From assembly GCA_002389785.1 (NCBI GenBank), contig DGQS01000167.1, positions 1 through 21,953 of the forward strand: 21,953 nt of DNA. The letters run 5' to 3'. The notes under the pieces were generated by a model that saw nothing but the letters and a program-made list of their open reading frames with translations, had not been told where the DNA came from and ran no database searches. Positions 8,819-17,474 of this stretch are shown piece by piece. Each line of letters opens with the position of its first letter. Position 1 is the first letter of the stretch. This stretch comes from Bacteroidetes bacterium UBA4408 (GTDB lineage: Bacteria > Bacteroidota > Bacteroidia > UBA4408). Position numbers and translations under genes: made by a program.

Positions 8819-11800
8819 TGCCAATACTGAACCTAACCATTTTTCAACCTCCTCCAGCTTCATTTTTTTTCGTTGGGCATAATCGGTAATTTGGTCTTTT
8901 TCGAGCTTTCCTACTGAAAAATAATGTGCTTCCGGGTGTGCAAAGTACATTCCACTCACTGCAGCTGTAGGGTACATTGCCATGCTTTCTGTTAAGGTTA
9001 TTCCGGTATTTTTTTCAACTTCCAAAAGTTCCCACAACGTAATTTTTTCGGTATGATCGGGTTGTGCCGGATAGCCGGGAGCCGGACGAATTCCTTGGTA
9101 TTTTTCCTTTACAATTTCCTCCTTCGACAGCTTTTCATCGCTTGCATATCCCCAAATTTCGGTGCGCACTTTTTTGTGCATTAGTTCGGCTAATGCTTCT
9201 GCAAGTCTGTCGGCTAATGCTTTAAGCATTATGGAAGAATAATCATCGTGTTCTTTTTCAAATTTTTCTATCCATTTTTCTATTCCAAAACCTGTACTAA
9301 CAGCAAATGCTCCGATATAATCAAATTCTCCTTTTGATTCGTTTTTTGAGTTAATAAAGTCGGAAAGTGCAACATTTTTAAACGTGTCGGCCTTTTGACT
9401 TTGCTGTCTCAGTGTATGAAAAGTGGCAATTTTTTCTTTGCTTGTTTGGTCGTAAACTTCAATGTCGTCGCCAACAGAAAGGGCCGGAAAAAGTCCAACT
9501 ACCGCTTTTGCTGTGAGCCATTTTTCAGCAACGATTTGTTTCAACATTGCTTGTGCATCGTCAAACAGTTTTTGTGCTTCAATTCCACGTACCGAATCTT
9601 TCAGCAATTTCGGGTAAGAACCTTTCATTTCCCAACTGATAAAAAAAGGAGTCCAATCTATAAACTCAACTAATTCTTTCACATCAATGTCTTCAAACAC
9701 TTTAACACCTAAAAAATTAGGCTTGCTAGCTAATTGCTTGCTAAGCGTGAACTTGTTTTTCTGTGCTTCAGCTAAACTAAGGAATTTAGCTTGTGCCCTA
9801 TCTGCTTTGTGATAATCGCGGGTGCGTTCGTTTTCTGAACGAATTTGTTCAATAAAACCATCTCTCAATTCTTTCGACAACAAGCTGCTTACAACCGGCA
9901 CACTTCTGGAAGCGTCGTTAACATGCACAACCGGATAGTTGTAATGAGGTTCAATTTTCACCGCAGTATGCACCTTACTGGTTGTTGCTCCTCCAATTAA
10001 CAAAGGAATGGTAAATCCTTCGCGTTTCATTTCTTTAGCCACATGCACCATCTCATCCAGCGAAGGAGTTATTAATCCACTTAATCCAATAATATCAACC
10101 TGTTCTTCTTTAGCTTTCGCAAGAATCTTATCCGCCGATACCATTACTCCCAAATCAACAATATCATAGCCATTGCATGCCATAACTACACCAACAATGT
10201 TTTTTCCAATATCGTGTACGTCGCCTTTGACTGTAGCTAACAAAATTTTTCCATTTTTTGCTCCAACCACTTTGTCCTTTTCGAGAAAGGGCTGAAGATA
10301 GGCAACTGCTTTTTTCATCACCCTTGCGCTTTTTACCACTTGGGGTAAAAACATTTTACCGGCACCAAATAAATCACCTACGATGTTCATTCCTGCCATC
10401 AAAGGTCCTTCAATAATGTGCAAGGGTTTTTCAAAAGTGCTTCGCGCCTCTTCCATATCAATTTCAATGTAATCGGTTATCCCTTTTACCAAGGCATGTG
10501 CAATGCGTTTTTCGAGTGAATCATTTCGCCATTCTTCGTCTTTGGATTCCTTCTCCTTTCCATCGCCCTTCACCAATTCGGCATGTGCAATAAGACGCTC
10601 AGTTGCATCATCGCGGCGATCGAGCAACACATCTTCAACCAACTCCAACAAGGTTTTATCAATTTCATCGTATACAATTAATTGCCCCGGATTTACAATT
10701 CCCATGTCCATACCATGGTTAACAGCATGGTACAAAAAGGCTGCATGAATAGCTTCACGAACATGATCATTTCCTCTAAACGAAAAAGAAACGTTGCTAA
10801 CTCCACCCGACACCTTTGCATATGGCAGGTTTTGTTTTATCCATTTTGTAGCATTAAAAAAATCGAGGGCATTTTTACGGTGTTCTTCCATACCGGTAGC
10901 TACCGGAAAAATGTTAGGATCGAAAATAATGTCTTGTGGCGCAAATTGAACCTGCTCAACTAGTAGGGTATAAGCTCGTTTGCATATATCTATTCTTCGT
11001 TGCAAGCTGTCGGCTTGTCCCTGTTCATCAAACGCCATTACGATAACTGCTGCACCGTATTTTTTTACCAATTTGGCTTGACGAATAAATTCCTCTTCAC
11101 CGCCTTTTAACGAAATTGAATTTACAATTGATTTTCCTTGCGTGCATTTTAGACCCGATTCAATCACCTCAAATTTGGATGAGTCTATCATCACCGGAAC
11201 CTTGCAAATATCGGGTTCAGAAGCAACCAGGTTGAGGAATTTAGACATGGCAAAATCGGCATCCAACATACCTTCGTCCATGTTAATATCAATAGCCTGA
11301 GCTCCGCCTTCCACCTGATCGCGTGCAACACTCAGTGCTGCGTCGTATTGATTGTCTTTAATTAATCGTAAAAACTTTTTTGAGCCAGTTACATTGGTAC
11401 GCTCTCCAACGTTTAAAAAATTAGAGTCCGGCCTATAAGTAAGTGCCTCTAATCCGCTTAATCGCAAGTGCTTTTCAATGGTGGGAATCTTTCGTGGTGC
11501 TACTTTTTTAGCATGTTGCGCAATGTGTTTGATGTGGTCGGGTGTAGTGCCGCAACAGCCACCAACTATGTTTATAAAACCACTTTGTAAAAAATCGTCA
11601 ATTTGTACACACATTTGATGAGGAGTTTCATCGTACTCTCCAAACTGGTTAGGCAGTCCGGCATTGGGATAAGCGCTAACAAAGAAAGGTGCCTTTTCCG
11701 ACAACTCTTCCAAATAAGGCCGCATATCTTTTGCTCCCAATGCGCAATTCAATCCTATGCTCAGCAGATTAACATGCGAAACTGAGTTTAAAAACGCTTC

Positions 11801-12502
11801 AACTGTTTGACCTGAAAGAGTGCGCCCGCTCGCATCGGTAATGGTACCGGAAATCATAATTGGTAGTTCTCGTTTTTGTTCTTCAAACACCGTTTGTACT
11901 GCAAAAAGTGCAGCCTTCGCATTGAGTGTATCAAAAATGGTTTCAATTAAAAGTAGATCAACACCTCCATCCATTAAACCCCGCACCTGTTCAGCATATG
12001 CATCTACTACCTCATCCCAGGTAACTGCACGAAAGCCGGGATCGTTAACATCGGGAGATAAGCTTAGTGTTCGGTTTGTTGGACCTACAGCTCCTGCAAC
12101 AAATTTTGGAGTGCTGCTATTAAATTCAGTAATGGCTGATTTTGCAATTTTTGCCGCCTCTACATTTAATTCATACGAAAGCGATTCCATCTGGTAGTCG
12201 GCAAGAGAAATGCGTTGTGCATTAAAGGTATTGGTTTCAATAATATCGGCACCGGCAGTTAAATATTCAAGGTGTATAGCCTTAATAATGTCGGGGCGGG
12301 TAAGCGAAAGCAAATCATTGTTGCCTTTTAAATCGCTTTTCCAATCGGCGAAACGATTCCCTCTGTAATCATTCTCCTCAAGTTTATAGCGTTGAATCAT
12401 GGTGCCCATTGCACCATCAATAACCAAAATTTGTTTCTCTAATACTTTGTTAATGTCCATAACTTGTTCTGTTGCTTCCTTCTGTTTTGTTTCTAATTTC
12501 AT
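8813..12502 (-). CDS. metH: Cobalamin-dependent methionine synthase
   Basis: Transfers the methyl group of 5-methyltetrahydrofolate to homocysteine through methylcobalamin, making methionine and tetrahydrofolate in the cytoplasm. All four modules are present in 1229 residues, close to the 1227 of E. coli MetH. The homocysteine domain carries the zinc ligands C253 (GLNCALGA) and C316/C317 ([11 protein letters not shown]). The pterin domain (about 360-620) begins at [14 protein letters not shown]. The cap and cobalamin domains carry [12 protein letters not shown], with H763 as the lower axial cobalt ligand. The C-terminal reactivation domain has the SAM-binding motif [16 protein letters not shown] place the start at ATG 12502; TTG at 12505 and ATG at 12460 ([10 protein letters not shown]) are alternatives, the latter matching many homologues' N-termini. 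No strong ribosome site is visible. The gene stands alone, with no metF beside it, and is controlled by the SAM-I riboswitch and terminator just upstream. Confidence 0.97.
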   Translation of the reverse strand: MKLETKQKEATEQVMDINKVLEKQILVIDGAMGTMIQRYKLEENDYRGNRFADWKSDLKGNNDLLSLTRPDIIKAIHLEYLTAGADIIETNTFNAQRISLADYQMESLSYELNVEAAKIAKSAITEFNSSTPKFVAGAVGPTNRTLSLSPDVNDPGFRAVTWDEVVDAYAEQVRGLMDGGVDLLLIETIFDTLNAKAALFAVQTVFEEQKRELPIMISGTITDASGRTLSGQTVEAFLNSVSHVNLLSIGLNCALGAKDMRPYLEELSEKAPFFVSAYPNAGLPNQFGEYDETPHQMCVQIDDFLQSGFINIVGGCCGTTPDHIKHIAQHAKKVAPRKIPTIEKHLRLSGLEALTYRPDSNFLNVGERTNVTGSKKFLRLIKDNQYDAALSVARDQVEGGAQAIDINMDEGMLDADFAMSKFLNLVASEPDICKVPVMIDSSKFEVIESGLKCTQGKSIVNSISLKGGEEEFIRQAKLVKKYGAAVIVMAFDEQGQADSLQRRIDICKRAYTLLVEQVQFAPQDIIFDPNIFPVATGMEEHRKNALDFFNATKWIKQNLPYAKVSGGVSNVSFSFRGNDHVREAIHAAFLYHAVNHGMDMGIVNPGQLIVYDEIDKTLLELVEDVLLDRRDDATERLIAHAELVKGDGKEKESKDEEWRNDSLEKRIAHALVKGITDYIEIDMEEARSTFEKPLHIIEGPLMAGMNIVGDLFGAGKMFLPQVVKSARVMKKAVAYLQPFLEKDKVVGAKNGKILLATVKGDVHDIGKNIVGVVMACNGYDIVDLGVMVSADKILAKAKEEQVDIIGLSGLITPSLDEMVHVAKEMKREGFTIPLLIGGATTSKVHTAVKIEPHYNYPVVHVNDASRSVPVVSSLLSKELRDGFIEQIRSENERTRDYHKADRAQAKFLSLAEAQKNKFTLSKQLASKPNFLGVKVFEDIDVKELVEFIDWTPFFISWEMKGSYPKLLKDSVRGIEAQKLFDDAQAMLKQIVAEKWLTAKAVVGLFPALSVGDDIEVYDQTSKEKIATFHTLRQQSQKADTFKNVALSDFINSKNESKGEFDYIGAFAVSTGFGIEKWIEKFEKEHDDYSSIMLKALADRLAEALAELMHKKVRTEIWGYASDEKLSKEEIVKEKYQGIRPAPGYPAQPDHTEKITLWELLEVEKNTGITLTESMAMYPTAAVSGMYFAHPEAHYFSVGKLEKDQITDYAQRKKMKLEEVEKWLGSVLAY

Positions 12503-12516
12503 CAATGTTGTTGCTC

Positions 12517-12553
12517 AAAAAAAAATCTCCTCGACCTAAGCCGAAGAGATTTT
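12517..12553 (-). terminator. Intrinsic terminator of the metH riboswitch
   Basis: On the minus strand the arms at 12553-12540 and 12535-12522 form a 14-bp stem with two G-U pairs, closed by a TTAG tetraloop. A run of T residues ending at 12517 follows (nine in all, four of them in the stem). It lies between the SAM aptamer and the metH start, ending only about 14 nt before the ATG. It is therefore the expression platform: SAM binding should favour this terminator and shut metH off. A competing antiterminator was not worked out. Confidence 0.85.
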
Positions 12554-12585
12554 ATAAATAGTTACATATAAAAAATCTGATTCGC

Positions 12586-12691
12586 CTTATCTGTTTTTCG
12601 GAAAAATCCGAAAATGGAATTAGCACCTTCTCTGCAATAAGAGCGGTTGCTAAGGTTTCACAGGGCCATTCCCTCCACCTTTCTTGATAAG
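12586..12691 (-). promoter_or_regulatory. SAM-I (S-box) riboswitch upstream of metH
   Basis: Read on the minus strand this is a 106-nt S-box aptamer. The P1 arms are CTTATC (12691-12686) and GATAAG (12591-12586). Between them lie the conserved AGGTGGAGGGAATGGCCC, then TGAAACCTTAGCAACC, the GAAGGTGCTAATTCC segment, and a P4 hairpin of TTCGGA/TCCGAA type. SAM-I aptamers bind S-adenosylmethionine and repress methionine genes. Position, strand and the following intrinsic terminator all fit control of metH by transcription attenuation. Confidence 0.95.
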
Positions 12692-12692
12692 C

Positions 12693-12722
12693 GAAAGTTC
12701 AATTAATTCAATTTGAACTTTC
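12693..12722 (-). repeat. Hairpin in the metH leader, 5' of the SAM-I aptamer
   Basis: Perfect 10-bp arms GAAAGTTCAA (12693-12702) and TTGAACTTTC (12713-12722) flank a 10-nt AT-rich loop, abutting the aptamer's P1 stem with one base between. No U-tract follows it. If the transcript starts upstream it would form an extra leader hairpin; otherwise it could be a DNA operator. Function is not known. Confidence 0.5.
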
Positions 12723-12724
12723 TT

Positions 12725-12737
12725 CCCGATTATCGGG
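12725..12737. repeat. Short palindrome CCCGATTATCGGG
   Basis: A 6-bp inverted repeat around a single T, two bases beyond the preceding hairpin and on the 5' side of the metH leader. As RNA it would be a small hairpin with a 3-nt loop. It is the most GC-rich patch in this gap outside the riboswitch and the metH terminator, which suggests it is not random; its role is unknown. Confidence 0.35.
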
Positions 12738-13112
12738 CTAATACTAAAGAACGTGCTGCGAAAGTAGAAAATATTTTAAACATATTTTCATTGCTTGGTT
12801 ATTCTTTTTGAGCATGTATCCTGTTTTGTAATTTTTAACGGGATGAAACATTTAAATTTAAGTACACAGCTTTATACAAATAATACATTGAGTCGTTTAT
12901 GAGTTGTCATTCGTTTTCGAATAAATCACAAACCTAAAACAGCTCGAGAGCATGAATAATAAAAAGCTTTCACAAAACTGATTTCGCGAAATTTCTTAGT
13001 TTGATGCTAATTAACTCTAACTTCTAAAATCGCTTTTAGTTGAGGTGTGGTGCAGAGATATGCAAATTATTTTTTTAGATTTACGGCTATTCACCTTCTT
13101 TCGGATTTTGAG
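12738..13112. other. Gene-free intergenic stretch between metH leader and MORN gene
   Basis: About 375 nt separating divergent transcripts. No tRNA, small RNA or credible small gene was seen. It should hold the metH promoter; TACTTTCG on the minus strand near 12766-12759 is one base off TAnnTTTG but lacks a -33 partner. It should also hold the promoter of the plus-strand operon; TTAGTTTG at 12996-13003 and TAGATTTA at 13076-13083 are each one base off. The one notable sequence is a 12-bp palindrome at 12981. Confidence 0.5.
12981..12992. promoter_or_regulatory. 12-bp perfect palindrome, possible operator
   Basis: ATTTCGCGAAAT reads the same on both strands and lies about 120 nt before the first gene of the plus-strand operon, just upstream of a near-consensus -7 element (TTAGTTTG, 12996-13003). 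That position would suit a repressor or activator site. No matching copy was noticed elsewhere in the window. Confidence 0.25.
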
Positions 13113-13670
13113 ATGAAAAATTTTTATGTGCTGTTGTTGTTCCTTGCCCCCTATTTATTGTTGGCGCAAACATCAAAATCGAAAAAATTTAACCAGCTTT
13201 ATAGCAAGCCAATCGAGCGTAAATACTATGTGAAAGAGCGTTACTACAAAGGTAATTTGTATGTTGAAGGAGAAGCGATTCAAAAGGTATATAGTAAGAA
13301 AAAAAGAGTTGAATTAAAGCGGGGCCCTTGGAAATGGTATCATCGAAACGGACAATTAAAAGATTCTGTTTTTTATACCGATGCCGGATTGCCTACCGGT
13401 GTTGAAACTTTATACAACAGCGATGGTACCATTCATCAAACCATTGATTATGGCACCAGCACCAATTTTATTATTCGTGAAAGAAACTGGCTTACCACCA
13501 TTGCTAAGGATTTTACACGAACCTATTATTATAAAGCACCCAATATTCCTAAAAAAACACAAGTGTATAAAAACAGGAAAAAAGATGGAGTGTGGAAAAC
13601 CTATGATACCAACGGGAAGGTGATTTCAGAAAAAAGCTATTCAAAAGGCAAGTTAATTACAAACCCTTAA
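13113..13670 (+). CDS. Exported MORN-repeat (YwqK-like) protein
   Basis: A 185-residue protein with a signal peptide (MKNFYVLLLFLAPYLLLAQ) that probably ends at LLAQ. The mature part contains MORN_2-type repeats of the kind annotated as the YwqK antitoxin family: RGPWKWYHRNGQLKDSVFY (with GLPTGVETLYNSDGTIHQ after it) and KDGVWKTYDTNGKVISEKSY. These beta-hairpin repeats are common in Bacteroidota periplasmic and outer-membrane-associated proteins. The antitoxin label is by family name only, and no toxin gene lies beside it. I chose ATG 13113 because the 22 residues reached from an earlier GTG at 13047 are not signal-like. It is the first gene of a compact plus-strand set, 10 nt before the DUF2461 gene. 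Function is unknown. Confidence 0.8.
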   Translation: MKNFYVLLLFLAPYLLLAQTSKSKKFNQLYSKPIERKYYVKERYYKGNLYVEGEAIQKVYSKKKRVELKRGPWKWYHRNGQLKDSVFYTDAGLPTGVETLYNSDGTIHQTIDYGTSTNFIIRERNWLTTIAKDFTRTYYYKAPNIPKKTQVYKNRKKDGVWKTYDTNGKVISEKSYSKGKLITNP

Positions 13671-13680
13671 GAAGATTCCA

Positions 13681-14340
13681 ATGATTGAAAAAAGTACCCT
13701 TGACTTTTTGTCGAAATTAAAACAAAACAATAACCGTGATTGGTTTTTAGAACACAAAGCCGAGTATGAAAATGCCAAATCAAATTTTGTTGAATTTGTG
13801 CAGCAATTAATACAAGAGGTAGCAAAGTTCGACAGCAGCGTGAAAGGGCTTGATGCAAAAAAATGTGTGTTTAGAATTAACCGAGATATTCGCTTTTCGG
13901 CAGATAAATCTCCTTACAAAAGCAATATGGGGGCGAGTTTTTCGGCTGGTGGAAAAAACTCTACCAATCCCGGATATTACATACACATTGAAGGTAACAA
14001 ATCGTTTTTAGCAGCCGGAAAATGGATGCCGGATCCTACGATGCTCAGTGCAATACGCCAAGAAATTGACTACAACACCAAAGAGTTTAAGAAAATAATA
14101 ACTGCTAAAGAATTCGTTTCGTTTTTTGGAGAATTGTCGAAGGACGACAAATTAAAAACTGCTCCAAAGGGTTACCCTAAAGACCATCCCGAACTTGAAT
14201 TGCTAAAACTTAAGAGTTTTATAGCGGTTCATTCATTTAACCAGAAAGAGGTACTGAGTAAATCATTTCTTGCCGACTGCGTGAAAGGATGCAAATTAGT
14301 ATATCCATTAACTAAGTTTTTAAGCCGAGCCATTTCTTAA
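13681..14340 (+). CDS. DUF2461 domain-containing protein
   Basis: A 219-residue cytoplasmic protein matching the DUF2461 (TIGR02453) family over its whole length. Recognisable family features are the N-terminal LDFLSKLKQNNNRDWFLEHK, the RINRDIRFSADKSPYKSNMG block (about 64-83), GYYIHIEGNKSFLAAGKWMP and the C-terminal FLSRA. The conserved basic and acidic residues in the RDIRFSxDKSPYK block suggest a binding or catalytic site, but the family has no established biochemical function that I know of. There is no signal peptide or membrane segment. It begins 10 nt after the MORN gene, with an AAGAAG-like ribosome site, and ends 10 nt before the sortilin-like gene, so co-transcription is likely. There is no clear functional link with its neighbours. 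Confidence 0.9.
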   Translation: MIEKSTLDFLSKLKQNNNRDWFLEHKAEYENAKSNFVEFVQQLIQEVAKFDSSVKGLDAKKCVFRINRDIRFSADKSPYKSNMGASFSAGGKNSTNPGYYIHIEGNKSFLAAGKWMPDPTMLSAIRQEIDYNTKEFKKIITAKEFVSFFGELSKDDKLKTAPKGYPKDHPELELLKLKSFIAVHSFNQKEVLSKSFLADCVKGCKLVYPLTKFLSRAIS

Positions 14341-14350
14341 TTTTAACAAA

Positions 14351-16906
14351 ATGAAGCAACTTATTATCCTGCTTGCCATTGTTGCCGGAACTTTAAATGT
14401 AACAGCACAAAAATCAACTTTGAGTACAACTCAAAATAATTACACCTTCGATTCGGTGTTGTATGAAAATTTAAAGTATCGTTTGGTGGGCCCCTTCCGT
14501 GGAGGCCGTTCGGCTGCCGTTTGTGGTGATTTAAAACGAAAAAATGTGTTCTATTTTGGCTCAACCGGTGGAGGGGTGTGGAAAACGCAAGATGGAGGAA
14601 GCAACTGGAAAAATATAAGTGACCCGTTTTTTGGTGGAAGTATTGGTAGTATTGCTCTTGCTCCTAGCGATGCCAGCATTATATATGTTGGAACAGGTGA
14701 AAACACGATGCGCGGAAATGTTAGCGAAGGTTGGGGAATGTGGAAAAGTGAAGATGCTGGGAGAAGTTGGAAAAATTGTGGTTTAAAAGATTCGCGACAC
14801 ATCACAAGAATCGTTATTCATCCAAAAAATCCTGACATCGTTTGGGTTGCTTGCACCGGCCATTTGTTTGGTCCTTCAGTTGAAAGAGGGGTGTATAAAA
14901 CCATCGATGGTGGACGTAATTGGAAAAGAGTTTTATTTAGTAACGAAAATGCAGGGGCCATTGATTTAGTTGCTGAACCCGGCAATCCGCAAGTATTGTA
15001 TGCCAGCACATGGTATGTTCGACGCACCCCATATAGCCTTGAGAGTGGTGGACCCGGAAGTGCACTTTGGAAAAGTACCGACGGGGGTGAATCGTGGAAA
15101 AATATTTCAGGCAACAAAGGTTTACCAAAAGACACGATTGGTATTATTGGAATTACTGTTTCTGCTTCAAATCCCGATCGTTTGTATGCCATTATTGAAT
15201 CGCGTACCGGTGGTGTTTTTACCTCTGAAAATGCCGGAGCCACTTGGACAAAAACAAGCGACAAAAGTGATGTTCGCCAGCGTTCATGGTACTTTAGCAA
15301 ACTATTTTGCGATCCTAAAAACGAGCAAACCCTTTACATTTGCAATGTTGGCTTTCATCGTTCTCGCGACGGAGGAAAAACATTTACAGAACTACCAACA
15401 CCACATGGCGACCATCATGATTTATGGATAGATCCTGAAGATGGGCAACGCATGATTATTGCTGACGATGGAGGAGCTCAGATTAGTTTTGATGCGGGTT
15501 CTAATTGGAGTACATACCACAATCAACCCACTGCACAGTTTTATAGAGTTAGCACCGACAATCATTTTCCCTACCGAATATTGGGCGCTCAACAAGACAA
15601 TTCAACTGTACGAATTATGAGTAGAACCTACGATGGAGCAATCACCGAAAATGATTGGAGCTATACAGCCGGTTTTGAATCAGGATATGTGGTTGCTGAT
15701 CCTCTAAATCCGGATATTGTATATGGAGGAAATTACGGGGGTTATCTTTCGCGCATGGATCATCAAACCGGCGAAAATAGAACCATCAGTGTTTGGCCGG
15801 AAAGCCCAATTGGAAGTGGCGCCGATGTGCTAAAGTACCGCTTTCAGTGGAATTTCCCGATTTTCTTTTCTCCGCATTATCCGAAACGAATTTATGCTTG
15901 TGGAAATGTGTTGTTTAAATCGGATAATGAGGGTGCAAGCTGGGAAGCCATTAGTCCCGATCTTACCACTAACGATAAAAGCAAGCAGGTTGCAAGTGGC
16001 GGTATTATTACAAAAGACAACACCAGTGTAGAATATTACTGCACCCTTTTTGCAGCCGCTGAATCTCCACTTGAAAAGGATTTGCTATGGGTAGGAAGTG
16101 ACGATGGCCTGCTGCATGTTTCGAAAGACGGAGGCAAAAATTGGGAAAATGTCACACCTAAAGGAATTCCTGCTTGGATGATGTGGAATTGCATTGAAGT
16201 TGACCCGTTTAAAAAAGGAAGTGCCTATATTACCGGAACGCGTTACAAACTGGATGATTTTACTCCCTATTTGTATAAAACAGAAGATTATGGTAAAAGC
16301 TGGAAAAAAATAACTAACGGTATTCCTGCAACTCATTTTACACGCGTGTTACGCGCCGACAAAATCCGCAAAGGATTGTTGTATTGCGGCACCGAATATG
16401 GCATGTATCTTTCGTTTGACGATGGTACCACCTGGAAACCCTTTCAACAAAATTTACCCTTGGTGCCAATTACTGATTTGACACTGAAAAACAACGATTT
16501 GGTGGTTGCTACACAAGGGCGTTCATTTTGGGTGCTCGATAATTTAAGTGCCTTGCAACAAATGAATGCCGAAATTGTTAAGAAAAATATATTTGCCTTT
16601 CATCCCGGAGAGGTGTATCGTTGTGAAGGTTACCAAAACAAAAACAGTAACAATGCCGGCAAAAACCCCGAAAACGGCTTAGTGCTGGATTATTATTTAA
16701 AAGATGTTTCAGACACCTCTTTAGTAAAAATTGTATTGTACGATAAAAACAAATCACACATTCGCAGCTTTAGCACCAAAGCTGATAAAGACGAGAAGAT
16801 AGAGGTTAAAAAAGGAATGAATCGTTTTGTTTGGAATTTGTATTACCCTCCTGCAGAAAAAATAGAAGATCAAATTTTATGGTCGGGGCCAATTGGTGGA
16901 CCCTAA
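14351..16906 (+). CDS. Sortilin-like Asp-box (VPS10/BNR) exported protein, cut short by in-frame TAA
   Basis: 851 residues, beginning with a signal peptide (MKQLIILLAIVAGTLNVTAQ). About ten Asp-box repeats (SxDxGxxW type) follow from about residue 74 to 690, including VWKTQDGGSNWKNIS, MWKSEDAGRSWKN, LWKSTDGGESWKNIS, LFKSDNEGASWEAIS, LYKTEDYGKSWKKI and MYLSFDDGTTWKPF. They form one or two large propellers as in the VPS10/sortilin-like, glycosyl-hydrolase-annotated family. The early RLVGPFRGGRSAAVCGD is typical of the Bacteroidota members. The frame stops at TAA 16904-16906, within WSGPIGGP, where homologues carry on with a basic residue and then AxPGxY. The same frame continues to 17464, so the protein is missing about 185 C-terminal residues. 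The propeller itself is complete and might still fold. No T9SS domain is seen in either part. Confidence 0.85.
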   Translation: MKQLIILLAIVAGTLNVTAQKSTLSTTQNNYTFDSVLYENLKYRLVGPFRGGRSAAVCGDLKRKNVFYFGSTGGGVWKTQDGGSNWKNISDPFFGGSIGSIALAPSDASIIYVGTGENTMRGNVSEGWGMWKSEDAGRSWKNCGLKDSRHITRIVIHPKNPDIVWVACTGHLFGPSVERGVYKTIDGGRNWKRVLFSNENAGAIDLVAEPGNPQVLYASTWYVRRTPYSLESGGPGSALWKSTDGGESWKNISGNKGLPKDTIGIIGITVSASNPDRLYAIIESRTGGVFTSENAGATWTKTSDKSDVRQRSWYFSKLFCDPKNEQTLYICNVGFHRSRDGGKTFTELPTPHGDHHDLWIDPEDGQRMIIADDGGAQISFDAGSNWSTYHNQPTAQFYRVSTDNHFPYRILGAQQDNSTVRIMSRTYDGAITENDWSYTAGFESGYVVADPLNPDIVYGGNYGGYLSRMDHQTGENRTISVWPESPIGSGADVLKYRFQWNFPIFFSPHYPKRIYACGNVLFKSDNEGASWEAISPDLTTNDKSKQVASGGIITKDNTSVEYYCTLFAAAESPLEKDLLWVGSDDGLLHVSKDGGKNWENVTPKGIPAWMMWNCIEVDPFKKGSAYITGTRYKLDDFTPYLYKTEDYGKSWKKITNGIPATHFTRVLRADKIRKGLLYCGTEYGMYLSFDDGTTWKPFQQNLPLVPITDLTLKNNDLVVATQGRSFWVLDNLSALQQMNAEIVKKNIFAFHPGEVYRCEGYQNKNSNNAGKNPENGLVLDYYLKDVSDTSLVKIVLYDKNKSHIRSFSTKADKDEKIEVKKGMNRFVWNLYYPPAEKIEDQILWSGPIGGP

Positions 16907-17464
16907 GCTGCACCTGGAAGTTACACGGCTGTAGTTAAAACCCGCTTTGATTCAACCGCAATTAATTTCACCATTGTCGCAGATCCGAATTATAAGATTT
17001 CCCAAAGTGACTATGAAGAGCAATTTAATTTCTTAATTAAAACCCGCGACAAGTTTTCAGAAATACAAAAATCGCTGAAGCAAATTCGTGAAATGCGTCA
17101 ACAATTGACTGCTCTAAGTGGACGATTGCCAAAGGACTCAACCGTTAAATCTTTATCGGTATCAATCGACAGCATACAAAAACGCATTACCCATATAGAA
17201 GAAGCTTTGTATCAAACCAAAGCGAAAAGCGGACAGGATATATTAAATTATCCGATACGACTCAATGACAAGCTATCGGCTCTATACGATGCTGCCAATA
17301 GCGGATACATGGCTCCCAGCAAACAAGTTAAGGATGTGTATGAAGTACTTTCGGGCAAAATTGACGAGCAACTAGCGAAATTCAAAGCGATTAAAGACGT
17401 TGAAATAAAAAAACTGAATGCCGGCTTGAAGCAGTTCGATATTCCGGTTGTTTATGTAAAATAA
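16907..17464 (+). pseudogene. Detached C-terminal part of the sortilin-like gene, after the in-frame stop
   Basis: 185 sense codons continue in the same frame straight after TAA 16904-16906 and end at TAA 17462-17464. The first residues (AAPGSYTAVVKTRFDST) form the final beta-sandwich strand expected after GGP. A charged helical, coiled-coil-like segment follows (FLIKTRDKFSEIQKSLKQIR and KRITHIEEAL), then a C-terminal helix. This is the usual tail of the family, so gene and tail were one reading frame of 1037 positions. The only internal ATG giving a sizeable product is at 17093 (123 residues); it has no obvious ribosome site and starts mid-helix, so an independent gene is unlikely. A single A-to-T change of a lysine AAA codon would explain the stop. 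Confidence 0.8.
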
Positions 17465-17474
17465 AATAGAAGCC

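Noticed and set aside
11820..12197. A 125-codon plus-strand open frame inside metH
   Set aside because: metH is unmistakable on the other strand here, and the antisense product resembles no protein family.
13113..13670. Toxin-antitoxin module based on the MORN/YwqK antitoxin name
   Set aside because: The protein has a signal peptide and no toxin-like neighbour; the family label alone is not evidence of antitoxin activity.
14818..15300. A 160-codon open frame on the minus strand inside the sortilin-like gene
   Set aside because: It is fully antisense to a well-supported Asp-box gene, has no domain or signal peptide, and is a mirror of the repeat codons.
17093..17464. Separate small gene of 123 codons before acsA
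   Set aside because: It is in frame with the sortilin-like gene and begins in the middle of its C-terminal helix, so it is a remnant of that gene.
14351..17464. Stop-codon reassignment (TAA as sense)
   Set aside because: TAA ends most other genes in the window at expected places, so a recoded TAA would extend them wrongly.
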